From an uncultured Caulobacter sp. (GTDB taxonomy: Bacteria; Pseudomonadota; Alphaproteobacteria; Caulobacterales; Caulobacteraceae): a DNA stretch of 50,942 nt. Shown here piece by piece: positions 32,089 to 39,395 of the stretch. Below the pieces are notes generated by a model, which did no database searches, was not told the origin of the DNA, and saw only the letters and a list, made by a program, of their open reading frames with translations. The stretch is from assembly GCF_937900395.1 (NCBI RefSeq), contig NZ_CALCDX010000219.1, forward strand, positions 1 through 50,942. Direction: 5' to 3'. The number at the start of each line of letters is the position of its first letter. Positions within the stretch are counted from its first letter, which is position 1. The translations under genes were made by a program, and so were the position numbers.

Positions 32089-33264
32089 TTAAGCGGCGGC
32101 CAGTTCGGCCGAGACGGTGGCGAAGGCCCAGTCGAGCCAGGGCGTCAGGGCCTCGAGGTCCGAAGCCTCGACGGTGGCGCCGCACCAGATGCGCAGACCG
32201 GCCGGGGCGTCGCGATAACCGCCGATGTCGAGGGCCGCGCCCTCCTTCTCGAGCAGGCTGGCCAGCTTCTTGGCGAAGTCGGCCTGGGCGTCTTCCGGCA
32301 GGGCGCAGATCTTGGGATCCACGACCTTCAGGCACACCGAGGTGTTGGAGCGGATCTCCGGCGTGGCGGCCAGGAAATCCACCCACGGGGTCTTGGCGAC
32401 CCAGTCGGCCAGGACCTTCAGGTTCTGGTCGGCGCGAGCCTGCATGGCTTGCAGGCCGCCGATCGAGGCGGCCCACTTCAGGGCGTCCAGCGCATCCTCG
32501 ACGCACAGCATCGACGGGGTGTTGATCGTCGCGCCCTCGAAGATGTCGGCGGCGATCTTGCCGTTCTTGGTCATGCGGAAGAGCTTCGGCATCGGCCAGG
32601 CCGGCGTGTACCTTTCCAGGCGGGCCACGGCGCGCGGCGACAGGATGAGGATCCCGTGCGCGCCCTCGCCGCCCAGAGCCTTCTGCCAGGAGAAGGTCAC
32701 GACATCGAGCTTGGCCCAGTCGAGCTCCTGGGCGAAGGCCGCCGAGGTGGCGTCGCAGATCACGACGCCTTCACGGTCGGCCGAGATGAAGTCGGCGTTG
32801 GGCACGCGCACGCCCGAGGTCGTGCCGTTCCAGGTGAAGACCAGATCCTTGGCCGGATCGACCTTGGCGGTGTCGGGCAGCTGGCCGTACGGGGCGCTCA
32901 ACACCTCGACGTCGGGCAGCTTAAGTTGCTTGGTGACGTCCGTGACCCAGTCCTTGCCGAAGGACTCGAAGGCCAGCAGTTGCACCGGGCGGGCGCCCAG
33001 CATCGACCACATCGCCATTTCGACGGCGCCGGTGTCCGAGCCGGCGACGATGCCGATCAGGAAGTCGGCGGGGACCTCCAGCACTTCGCGCGTCTGGTCG
33101 ATGGCGGCCTTCAGGCGCGCCTTGCCCAGCTTCGACCGGTGCGAGCGGCCGAGGACGGCGTTCTGGAGATTTTGGGGGGTCCAGCCGGGGCGCTTGGCGC
33201 AGGGGCCGGAAGAAAACTCGGGACGAGCCGGGCGGATCGCCGGCTTGGCGAGGGTCGTGGTCAT
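32089..33264 (-). CDS. serC: Phosphoserine aminotransferase
   Basis: Converts 3-phosphohydroxypyruvate to phosphoserine using pyridoxal phosphate and glutamate. The 391-residue product belongs to the SerC form common in alphaproteobacteria and archaea: PEFSSGPCAKRPGWTPQNL near the N-terminus, RSKLGKARLKAAI, GIVAGSDTGAVEMAMW, ICDATSAAF and the lysine in FSWQKALGGEGAHGIL as the probable PLP Schiff-base residue. I use the ATG at 33264; a longer frame upstream is the structured leader. It is upstream of serA, giving two consecutive serine pathway enzymes. Confidence 0.95.
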   Translation of the reverse strand: MTTTLAKPAIRPARPEFSSGPCAKRPGWTPQNLQNAVLGRSHRSKLGKARLKAAIDQTREVLEVPADFLIGIVAGSDTGAVEMAMWSMLGARPVQLLAFESFGKDWVTDVTKQLKLPDVEVLSAPYGQLPDTAKVDPAKDLVFTWNGTTSGVRVPNADFISADREGVVICDATSAAFAQELDWAKLDVVTFSWQKALGGEGAHGILILSPRAVARLERYTPAWPMPKLFRMTKNGKIAADIFEGATINTPSMLCVEDALDALKWAASIGGLQAMQARADQNLKVLADWVAKTPWVDFLAATPEIRSNTSVCLKVVDPKICALPEDAQADFAKKLASLLEKEGAALDIGGYRDAPAGLRIWCGATVEASDLEALTPWLDWAFATVSAELAAA

Positions 33265-33345
33265 AGCGATGTCTCCCATCCTTACAGATGGACTGCGCCC
33301 CGTTGGGAGGGCGTGGCCCGCCGGCGAGAAACCGCGTTCGCGGCC
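33265..33345 (-). promoter_or_regulatory. Structured serC leader, likely the alphaproteobacterial serC RNA motif
   Basis: Read on the minus strand, the leader has a CCGCG-AA-CGCGG hairpin (33343-33332), then complementary GGCGGGCC and GGGGCG-type blocks, then the hairpin CCATC-TGTAAG-GATGG (33291-33276) immediately before GAGA and the start codon. The last hairpin hides AAGGA, the best ribosome-binding sequence. A conserved RNA element in front of serC is known from alphaproteobacteria; its ligand is not established. I match it by position and structure, not by alignment. Confidence 0.6.
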
Positions 33346-33399
33346 AAAAGGCAAGGAGAGATTTGTCGCGGCGAGCGCTTTTATCGCCGTGCGAGGAAA

Positions 33400-33822
33400 T
33401 TATTTTCCAGAGGCCCGCCGGCGCCAGGTCATCAAGGTGCCGATGAGGATGCAGGCCAGCACGCCGATCGAGTCGAGGTTGTTTATAAGCGCGTAGGTGC
33501 GATCCCGCGGCAGCTCGCCCACCAGATAGTAGGCGTGCAGACTGAACTGGATCGCCTGAAGCAGCATCGCCACGCCGAGCCATTGGCTCATGTAACGCAA
33601 GGCGAGATACAGGAAGCCGCCTCCCATGACGCCCTCGCCCAGCAGCAGCAGCAGCGCCGTGGCGCTCTTCGGCGCGGTCACGTGGACAAGCAAGGCATAG
33701 GCCGCCCCGGCCAGGACGATCACGACACCCAAGCGCTCGGCGCTGCCGCCTTTCCAGCAGGCCAGCACCAGAACGATGACTAGCACCGCCCAGCCAATCA
33801 TCGGCGCGAACGAGGTGTACAT
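33400..33822 (-). CDS. Small integral membrane protein, function unknown
   Basis: A 140-residue protein with about five hydrophobic segments (around 5-23, 30-48, 52-72, 80-98 and 112-130) and a basic C-terminal tail (TWRRRASGK). No family is recognised. Its start codon lies 5 bp after a 10-bp perfect hairpin whose 3' arm contains AGAGG, the only good ribosome-binding sequence. It is transcribed leftward toward serC, with 135 bp between that include the serC leader. A membrane role is certain from composition; more cannot be said. Confidence 0.65.
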   Translation of the reverse strand: MYTSFAPMIGWAVLVIVLVLACWKGGSAERLGVVIVLAGAAYALLVHVTAPKSATALLLLLGEGVMGGGFLYLALRYMSQWLGVAMLLQAIQFSLHAYYLVGELPRDRTYALINNLDSIGVLACILIGTLMTWRRRASGK

Positions 33823-33827
33823 GCAAA

Positions 33828-33853
33828 GGGCCTCTAACCGGAATTAGAGGCCC
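33828..33853 (-). promoter_or_regulatory. Ten-base-pair hairpin covering the ribosome-binding site of the membrane protein gene
   Basis: On the minus strand, GGGCCTCTAA-TTCCGG-TTAGAGGCCC is a perfect stem, followed by TTTGC and the ATG of the membrane protein gene. The 3' arm holds AGAGG at the right distance from that ATG. It could also end transcription of the upstream gene, since the stem is GC-rich at its base and followed by TTT. Confidence 0.6.
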
Positions 33854-33878
33854 GAGATATTAAACTATTGCAATGTTC

Positions 33879-34220
33879 TCAGGACACTTCGCGTAGACCG
33901 CTCATGTCTTGACGATCCGCGCGGCCAGCTGGCTTGTCTTCGAAACCGATCATCTTGGTGCGCACGCCGATGCGCAACTTCACGTCATTCAGCTCACCGT
34001 GCGCCTCGACCATGGCGGAGCGGGCCTCACCGAGGGCCGAGAGCGCTTCGACCAGCTTGGCCGTCGCCCGATCACCGACCACGGCCGACAGACCGAGATC
34101 CCTGCGCGCCTTAACAAGATCGGCCATCAGCTCGGCCGTTTCGACCATCGCCGCGTCCACGGCCTTCTCCGACGCGAACAGCTTGGTCGCAACCCGTTGA
34201 GCCACAAATACTTTTTCCAC
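33879..34220 (-). CDS. Small helical protein, function unknown
   Basis: A 113-residue protein rich in Ala, Glu, Lys and Val with heptad-like spacing (MVETAELMADLVKARRDLGL...LVEALSALGEARSAMVEAHGELNDVKLRI), so probably a helical bundle or coiled coil. I choose the GTG at 34220 because GGAGG lies 5 bp upstream; the longer frame to 34280 begins with a phenylalanine-rich stretch from AT-rich promoter DNA. No family is recognised. The gene lies divergent from the membrane hybrid kinase, and a CtrA-like box is present in front of it, which would fit cell-cycle control, but that is inference. Confidence 0.65.
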   Translation of the reverse strand: MEKVFVAQRVATKLFASEKAVDAAMVETAELMADLVKARRDLGLSAVVGDRATAKLVEALSALGEARSAMVEAHGELNDVKLRIGVRTKMIGFEDKPAGRADRQDMSGLREVS

Positions 34221-34231
34221 GCCCGCCTCCA

Positions 34232-34246
34232 TTAACAAAACGCTAA
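34232..34246 (-). promoter_or_regulatory. Possible CtrA binding site
   Basis: TTAA-CAAAACG-CTAA on the plus strand is one base from the CtrA consensus TTAA-N7-TTAA. It lies 11 bp upstream of the GTG of the small helical protein, in an AT-rich patch; TTAAGGTTAA occurs 20 bp further on. One mismatch and closeness to the start codon keep confidence low. Confidence 0.3.
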
Positions 34247-34390
34247 CGAAGAAGGTAAATAGAAAGTTAAGGTTAAGCAACGCGTAAATGCACGCAATCG
34301 TTGGCGTGGCGTGCGGCCAGCGCTGTTTTGGAAGCGAAGCGTTAGGAACCTTGCGGCAAAGTGCCGCTACGATTGAGTCCCTGGGGGCTT

Positions 34391-36301
34391 ATGAGCGACA
34401 GAAACACTCCGCGCGCGCGCCGCGAATCGACCCACGCGCCCCTCCAGGCGCGAATCGCCGGCGTGGCCTTGGCCACCACGGTGCTCGCGCTCGTGGCGGC
34501 GTGCCTGTGCTTCATGCTGCAGCAATGGAGCGTGGCGCGGCAGGAGTCGCGCGCCAACCACGCCGTCCTCGCCCAGATGGCCGCCGCCGGCGCCGCTGGT
34601 CCCCTGGCGGACAACAACCTGGCCGGCGTCTATCGCGCGTTGAGCGCGGTCGCCAAGGCGCCAGGCGTTGCGGCCGTCCGCATGGTCGACACCGGCGGTC
34701 GGACGATCGCCCAGATCGGCGATCCCGCGCCGGCCGACGTCGACACCCTGACCCGCCCCGTCGAGCTCAGCGGCCGCAAGATCGGCGCCGTTGTCCTGGT
34801 GGCGCGCCGTCCTGGGATCGGCCAGATCCTGGCCCGGGACCTGGCCCTGACGGGCGCGCTGTTCTTCGGCTCGGCCGGGCTGGCGATCCTGCTGGCCAAC
34901 GGGCTGGCGCGGCGCATGGCTCGCCCGATGGAGCGGCTTTCCGAAGCCATGCACGAGACCGCCGTCGGCGGGCGTTTCATGCCGGTCGAACAGGCCGCCG
35001 ATGATGACGTGTTCCAGAGCCTGATCGACAGCTTCAACCACCTGGTCGCGCGGTTGCGCGCCAATGACGACGACCTGCGCGGCGCCATGGCCGAGCTGGT
35101 CAAGGCGCGCGACGACGCCAACACCGCCAACGTCCTGAAATCGCACTTCCTAGCCAATATGAGCCACGAGATTCGCACCCCGCTGAACGGCGTGCTGGCC
35201 ATGGCCGAGGTCATGGACATGGACGAGCTCAAGCCCGCCCAGCGCGAGCGCCTGGCCGTGATCCGCGAGTCGGGCGGCCTGCTGCTGGCGGTGCTGAACG
35301 ACGTGCTGGACCTGTCCAAGATCGAGGCCGGCCGCCTCGAGATCCAGGACCGCCCCTTCGACATCGCCCAGCTGGCCCAGTCGATCCGCGAGAGCTACGC
35401 GCACCAGGCCCGCGAGAAGGGCTTGGCCTTCGAGGTCGCGGTGGCCCCCGAGGCCCAGGGCCTGTGGCGCGGCGACGTCGATCGCCTGCGCCAGATTCTC
35501 GGCAACCTGATTTCCAACGCCCTGAAGTTCACCCTGGAGGGCGCGGTCGCCCTCCGCTTCGCCTCGGCCGAGGACGGTTCGGGCCTGCGGATCGACGTCG
35601 CCGACACCGGCATCGGCATCGCGCCGGAGATCCTGCCGCGCCTGTTCGACAAGTTCGTGCAGGCCGACAGTTCGACCACCCGTCGCTTCGGCGGCTCGGG
35701 CCTGGGCCTGGCCATCTGCCGCGAACTGGCGGCGCTGATGGGCGGCTCGATCAAGGTCCAGAGCCGCGAGGGCCGCGGCTCGACCTTCACGGTCCTCGTC
35801 GCCCTGCCGCGCGAGGAGACCTTGACCGAAGTCCACTATATCGACGACGACGAGGCTCACGCGGTCGCGCGTCCTCGGGCCCGGGCGCGGGGCCCCGCCA
35901 AGGCGCCGCTGCGCGTGCTGGCGGCCGACGACAATCCGACCAACCAGAAGGTCATCGAGGCGGTGCTGGCGCCGCTGGGCGCCGAGGTGACCATGGTCCC
36001 GGACGGCGCCGCCTGCGTCGAGGCCTGGAAGGCCGCCAAGTTCGACATCGTCCTGATGGACATCCACATGCCGGTGATGGACGGCATCGAGGCCGCCCGC
36101 GCCATCCGCGCGCTGGAGGCCCAGGAAGGCCGGACCCGCACGCCGATCGTCGCCGTCACCGCCAACGCCCTGGCCCACCAGGTCGAGGACTACCTCGCCG
36201 CCGGCATGGAAGGCCACGTCGCCAAGCCGGTCGAGGTTAGCAAGCTCTATAGCGCCATCGAGGACGCGATCGCCTCGGCGCGGATGGCCAAGGCCGCTTA
36301 G
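34391..36301 (+). CDS. Membrane-bound hybrid histidine kinase
   Basis: The 636-residue product has two membrane helices (about 22-44 and 152-170) flanking a periplasmic sensor domain of about 105 residues with no recognised family, a HAMP-like linker (ARRMARPMERLSEAMHET), a HisKA domain with NMSHEIRTPLNG (phospho-acceptor His259), an HATPase domain (LGNLISNALKF, VADTGIGI, FGGSGLGLAI), and a C-terminal receiver with DIVLMDIHMPVMDG and GHVAKPVE. The ATG at 34391 is preferred over the upstream GTG at 34361. No cognate phosphotransferase or regulator lies nearby, so the partners are elsewhere. A small AAGCGG...CCGCTT hairpin at 36343-36361 may terminate it. Confidence 0.9.
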   Translation: MSDRNTPRARRESTHAPLQARIAGVALATTVLALVAACLCFMLQQWSVARQESRANHAVLAQMAAAGAAGPLADNNLAGVYRALSAVAKAPGVAAVRMVDTGGRTIAQIGDPAPADVDTLTRPVELSGRKIGAVVLVARRPGIGQILARDLALTGALFFGSAGLAILLANGLARRMARPMERLSEAMHETAVGGRFMPVEQAADDDVFQSLIDSFNHLVARLRANDDDLRGAMAELVKARDDANTANVLKSHFLANMSHEIRTPLNGVLAMAEVMDMDELKPAQRERLAVIRESGGLLLAVLNDVLDLSKIEAGRLEIQDRPFDIAQLAQSIRESYAHQAREKGLAFEVAVAPEAQGLWRGDVDRLRQILGNLISNALKFTLEGAVALRFASAEDGSGLRIDVADTGIGIAPEILPRLFDKFVQADSSTTRRFGGSGLGLAICRELAALMGGSIKVQSREGRGSTFTVLVALPREETLTEVHYIDDDEAHAVARPRARARGPAKAPLRVLAADDNPTNQKVIEAVLAPLGAEVTMVPDGAACVEAWKAAKFDIVLMDIHMPVMDGIEAARAIRALEAQEGRTRTPIVAVTANALAHQVEDYLAAGMEGHVAKPVEVSKLYSAIEDAIASARMAKAA

Positions 36302-36448
36302 GCGCGAACCTGAACCCCAAATCTTCCTGAACACGAGACAACAAGCGGCTCAGAACCGCTTCAGCCGTCGCGTGTTTCTCTAGCCTCAACGTCGTCCTCC
36401 CACCTCCCCGGGATCGGTCGGCGGAGATGTTCAAGAGGAACCGAACCG

Positions 36449-36799
36449 ATGAAGAAGATTCTGATCCCGATCGTTACGGTCTCGACCCTGGCGGCCGCCG
36501 CCCTTCCCGCCGTCGCCTCGGCCCAGCCGATCAACCAGCGCCAGGACCAGCTGGAGCGCCGTATCGACATCGGCCTGCGCAACGGCTCGCTGACCCGCTC
36601 GGAAGCCTACCGACTGCGCGCCGAGCTGCGTGACACCGAGCGCCTCGAGCACCGCTATCGCCGCAACGGCCTGAGCGGCTGGGAGCGCGCCGACCTCGAC
36701 CGCCGCTTCGACCGCATCAGCGCCCAGGTGCGCTACGAGCGCCATGACCGCGACTATGGCTACGGCTATGGCGACCACCGCGGCCCGGGCCGCTGGTAA
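36449..36799 (+). CDS. Small exported basic protein, function unknown
   Basis: A 116-residue protein with a clear signal peptide (MKKILIPIVTVSTLAAAALPAVASA, cleavage about 25-26). The mature part is rich in Arg, Asp and Tyr, with QRQDQLERRIDIGLRNGSL and EAYRLRAELRDTERLEHRYRRNGL, likely two helices, and a glycine/tyrosine tail (DYGYGYGDHRG). Similar helical, arginine-rich exported proteins are common in Caulobacterales but I know of no function. AGAGGAA lies ahead of the ATG. It follows the hybrid kinase on the same strand after 147 bp and is convergent with the PhzF-like gene, 6 bp away. Confidence 0.72.
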   Translation: MKKILIPIVTVSTLAAAALPAVASAQPINQRQDQLERRIDIGLRNGSLTRSEAYRLRAELRDTERLEHRYRRNGLSGWERADLDRRFDRISAQVRYERHDRDYGYGYGDHRGPGRW

Positions 36800-36805
36800 G
36801 CCCTG

Positions 36806-37633
36806 TTAGTTGAAGGTCGGCTCCACCCGGAGCCGGCTCTCCACCACCGTCACGCCGCGGCCGCGCAGCAAGACGCGCGCGCCGCGGCGTTCGCATTCCA
36901 GGTCCCCGCCCCGGCCGGGATAGGCCTGGTGGAACTTCAGGACCTCGGCGCCCAGCTTGTCGCCGAACAGCGGCATGAGAATGCAGTGGGCCGACCCCGT
37001 GGTCGGGTCCTCCGGGATGCCGAAGCCGGGGGCGAAGAAGCGGCTGACCACCGCATGGGGCTGGCCCGGATCGGCCAAGGCGACCACCACGGTCTGGCCC
37101 GGCCCGCCGGTCGCCTCGCCGCCGATCGCCTTCAGCGCCGAGAGATCGGGCTTCAGGGCCCGCACCGTCGCCTCGTCCTCCAGCGCCGCGATCAGATAGG
37201 CCCCCGCCCAGACCTCGACCGGCGTCGCGCCTAGCGCTTCGGCGAGACCATCGGGAACCGAGGTCCGGCGCGGCGGATCGGCCGGGAAATCCATCTCCAG
37301 CCCCTCGCCGGCGCGCTTCACCGTCAGCGGCCCCGATAGCGTGTCGAAGGTCAGCAAAGGGACGTCGACGGCCAGCTCGGCGAACAGCATATGGGCCGCC
37401 GCCAGGGTGGCGTGTCCGCAGAGCGGCGCTTCCTTGGCCGGCGTGAACCAGCGCAGGCCATAGCGCGCCGGGTCATTCGTCTTCAGCAGAAAGGCCGTCT
37501 CGGCCTGGTTGTTCTCGGCCGCCAGGGCCTGCATCCAAGAATCGGAAGGCCAGGCGTCGAACGGCTCGACCACGCAGGCGGGGTTGCCCTTGAACGGGGC
37601 GCTGGCGAAGGCGTCGATAGTCCACTGGCGCAT
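36806..37633 (-). CDS. PhzF-family isomerase/epimerase-like protein
   Basis: A 275-residue member of the PhzF family (diaminopimelate-epimerase fold). The diagnostic parts are FKGNPACVV (14-22), NNQAETAFLL with the catalytic glutamate at position 45 as in PhzF, PLCGHATLAAAH, and FAPGFGIPEDPTTGSAHC near the C-terminus, followed by GRGG. In phenazine producers PhzF isomerises a dihydro-anthranilate, but no phenazine genes are present here, so its substrate is unknown and the phenazine name should not be carried over. It is a single gene between a small exported protein and a repeat. Confidence 0.88.
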   Translation of the reverse strand: MRQWTIDAFASAPFKGNPACVVEPFDAWPSDSWMQALAAENNQAETAFLLKTNDPARYGLRWFTPAKEAPLCGHATLAAAHMLFAELAVDVPLLTFDTLSGPLTVKRAGEGLEMDFPADPPRRTSVPDGLAEALGATPVEVWAGAYLIAALEDEATVRALKPDLSALKAIGGEATGGPGQTVVVALADPGQPHAVVSRFFAPGFGIPEDPTTGSAHCILMPLFGDKLGAEVLKFHQAYPGRGGDLECERRGARVLLRGRGVTVVESRLRVEPTFN

Positions 37634-37752
37634 GCGGGCGACCTCCCGGAAATCCGATGGACATCGCTGTTATGCGGGCGGAGATCGCCGCGCAAAGCCT
37701 TTATTGTCCCGGTGACAATCGACAGTCCAAACACATCCACACAGCTACCTCG

Positions 37753-37845
37753 TGTCATCCCGGCCGCAGCGTAGCGGAGGGCCGGGCACGCGGCAGTGAG
37801 GCGGCCCCTGGTCCGGATAGCCTCTGCGAGGCTTCCGGGATGACA
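37753..37845. repeat. Palindromic intergenic repeat, CGTCATCCCGG family
   Basis: Second copy of the element at 5880-5982: outer arms TGTCATCCCGG and CCGGGATGACA, the shared GCAGCGTAGCGGAGGGCCGGG type left half, and AGCCTCTGCGAGGCT near the right end. The inner hairpin differs. It lies between the PhzF-like and nucleotidyltransferase genes. Confidence 0.8.
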
Positions 37846-37869
37846 AGGGATTTTGGCGAACAGGAGCTC

Positions 37870-38454
37870 TCACCCCTCGATCGTGATCTCCGGCCAGCGG
37901 GCCTTGGCCGAACCTGTCGTGCGCTCCCAGCCGCCCGCCCCTTTCAGCCGCAGCGGATTGGGCCGCAGGCGCAGGGCGAACAGGTCCTCCAGGCCGAACG
38001 GCGCGTGGACGGTCAGGCTGTCGTCCGTCTCCAGCCGCACGCCGACGCAGAACGCCGTGGCCACGAAGCGCTTCAGCGCCGCGGCGCTGGTCTCCAGCGG
38101 CGGATAGGGCTCGTCGGCGCCGAACTTGTCGGCGAACCACAGGTGGACCCGCGCCTGGTTGCGGACCTCGACCAGATCGCGCAGCGGCGGCTCGAAGGCG
38201 GCGGCGACGCGCTTGATGACCACGTCCTCGGCCTCGTAGCTGACGTCGCTGGCGTCGTGATAGGCCAGGTCATAATCCTTGATGCCATAGTCCAGCGGCC
38301 GTCCGGTCAGGTGGTTCCAGACCGGCTGGTAGACCGCGCCGGAGAAGATCATCCAGTCGGGCAGATCAAGGTCCCGCGCCGTCTGGAGCACAGCCCAGGT
38401 GGTCGGCGTGGCGCGGACGATCTCGGCAAGGCGGGTTTTCAGCGTATCGGTCAT
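37870..38454 (-). CDS. Nucleotidyltransferase-family protein
   Basis: A 194-residue protein of the bacterial nucleotidyltransferase-like family (formerly DUF925). The family core is visible as WAVLQTARDLDLPDWMIFSGAVYQPVWNHLTG, DYGIKDYDLAYHDASD with the paired acidic residues expected to bind metal, and VRNQARVHLWFADKFG. The reaction and substrate are unknown. It overlaps the end of thiD by 4 bp (ATGA), so it is translationally coupled to thiD, which may hint at a link to thiamine metabolism or simple co-expression. Confidence 0.82.
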   Translation of the reverse strand: MTDTLKTRLAEIVRATPTTWAVLQTARDLDLPDWMIFSGAVYQPVWNHLTGRPLDYGIKDYDLAYHDASDVSYEAEDVVIKRVAAAFEPPLRDLVEVRNQARVHLWFADKFGADEPYPPLETSAAALKRFVATAFCVGVRLETDDSLTVHAPFGLEDLFALRLRPNPLRLKGAGGWERTTGSAKARWPEITIEG

Positions 38455-39266
38455 GCGCGCAGCGTCCAGCCGTGGTCCAGAGGGCCGTGACCGCCGCCGA
38501 ACCCCGGCGCGCGCAACATGGCCTCGTGGACATAGTTCCAGGCCCTAGCGACCGCCTGCTCAAGGGGCAGGCCCTGGGCCAGGCCGGTCGCGCAGGCCGA
38601 GGCCAGCGTGCAGCCGGTGCCGTGGGTGTGGCGGGTCTCGATCCGCTCGCCCTCGAAGGTCGTCTCGCCGTCGGTCGTCATCAGCACGTCGACGACGCGG
38701 TCTCCGGCCACATGCCCGCCCTTCATCAGCACCGCCTTGGCGCCCAGACTCAGCAGCGCCTCGCCCGCGCGACGCAGGTCATCGGTGGTCTCGACGGTCA
38801 GGCCGGTCAGGGCCGCGGCTTCCGGCGCATTGGGTGTCAGCAAGGCCGCGCGGGGGATCATCAGCGACTTCACCGCGCCGATCGCCGCTTCGGCCAGCAG
38901 CGTCGCGCCACCCTTGGCGACCATGACCGGGTCGACCACCGCCGGGACCGCGCCCGCGTGATCGATCGCGGCGGCGACGGTCTCGACCACGGCCGCGTCG
39001 CCCAGCATGCCGGTCTTGATCGCGTCGGCGCCGATGTCGTCCAGCACCGCCCGCGCCTGGGCGGCGATGACGTCCAGCGGGATCGGATGGACGCCAGTGA
39101 CGCCCAGGGTGTTCTGCACGGTCACGGCCGTGATCGCGGTGGCCGCATAGCCGCCCAGCGCCGTGATCGTCTTGATGTCGGCCTGGATCCCCGCCCCGCC
39201 TCCGGAGTCCGATCCGGCGATGACGAGAACGCGGCCTTGCGGCGCCTGGGCGGGAGCTTGCGACAT
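38451..39266 (-). CDS. thiD: Hydroxymethylpyrimidine / phosphomethylpyrimidine kinase
   Basis: Phosphorylates hydroxymethylpyrimidine twice to give the pyrimidine half of thiamine. The 271-residue product has the ribokinase-like fold: VLVIAGSDSGGGAGIQADIKT at the N-terminus, AITAVTVQNTLGV, IKTGML, VVDPVMVAKGG, LTPNAPEAAALTG and the anion-hole motif HTHGTGCTLASA with the catalytic aspartate position replaced by the typical GTGC. Length is normal. No thiamine-pyrophosphate riboswitch is apparent in the 129 bp before it. It is followed, with overlap, by a nucleotidyltransferase-like gene. Confidence 0.95.
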   Translation of the reverse strand: MSQAPAQAPQGRVLVIAGSDSGGGAGIQADIKTITALGGYAATAITAVTVQNTLGVTGVHPIPLDVIAAQARAVLDDIGADAIKTGMLGDAAVVETVAAAIDHAGAVPAVVDPVMVAKGGATLLAEAAIGAVKSLMIPRAALLTPNAPEAAALTGLTVETTDDLRRAGEALLSLGAKAVLMKGGHVAGDRVVDVLMTTDGETTFEGERIETRHTHGTGCTLASACATGLAQGLPLEQAVARAWNYVHEAMLRAPGFGGGHGPLDHGWTLRA

Positions 39267-39310
39267 GGCGGCAGATGTAGGCGGGAATCGAGGCGATGGG
39301 GAGACCTGGC

Positions 39311-39323
39311 GGAAGCGCTTTCC
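39311..39323. promoter_or_regulatory. Candidate LacI-type operator upstream of the GH127 gene
   Basis: GGAAGCGCTTTCC has the perfect core palindrome AAGCGCTT with a central CG, like operators of LacI/GalR-family sugar regulators. It lies 73 bp before the glycosidase start and 45 bp before the divergent thiD start. No regulator gene is adjacent. Support is pattern and position only. Confidence 0.4.
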
Positions 39324-39395
39324 TCGGCGTCATTCAGCCCCTATTACTCCTACTAATAAGCGGCGAGCGTCGCATCGCGTCAGGGAGTTTCGGGT

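Noticed and set aside
36343..36361. AAGCGG...CCGCTT hairpin after the membrane hybrid kinase as a firm terminator
   Set aside because: The stem is six pairs without a T run, so I mention it only in the kinase entry.
36806..37633. Phenazine biosynthesis
   Set aside because: Only a PhzF-family protein is present; none of the other phz genes adjoin it.
39267..39395. Thiamine pyrophosphate riboswitch before thiD
   Set aside because: The conserved CTGAGA and ACCTGA-type blocks of the THI element are not present in the right arrangement in this 129-bp gap.
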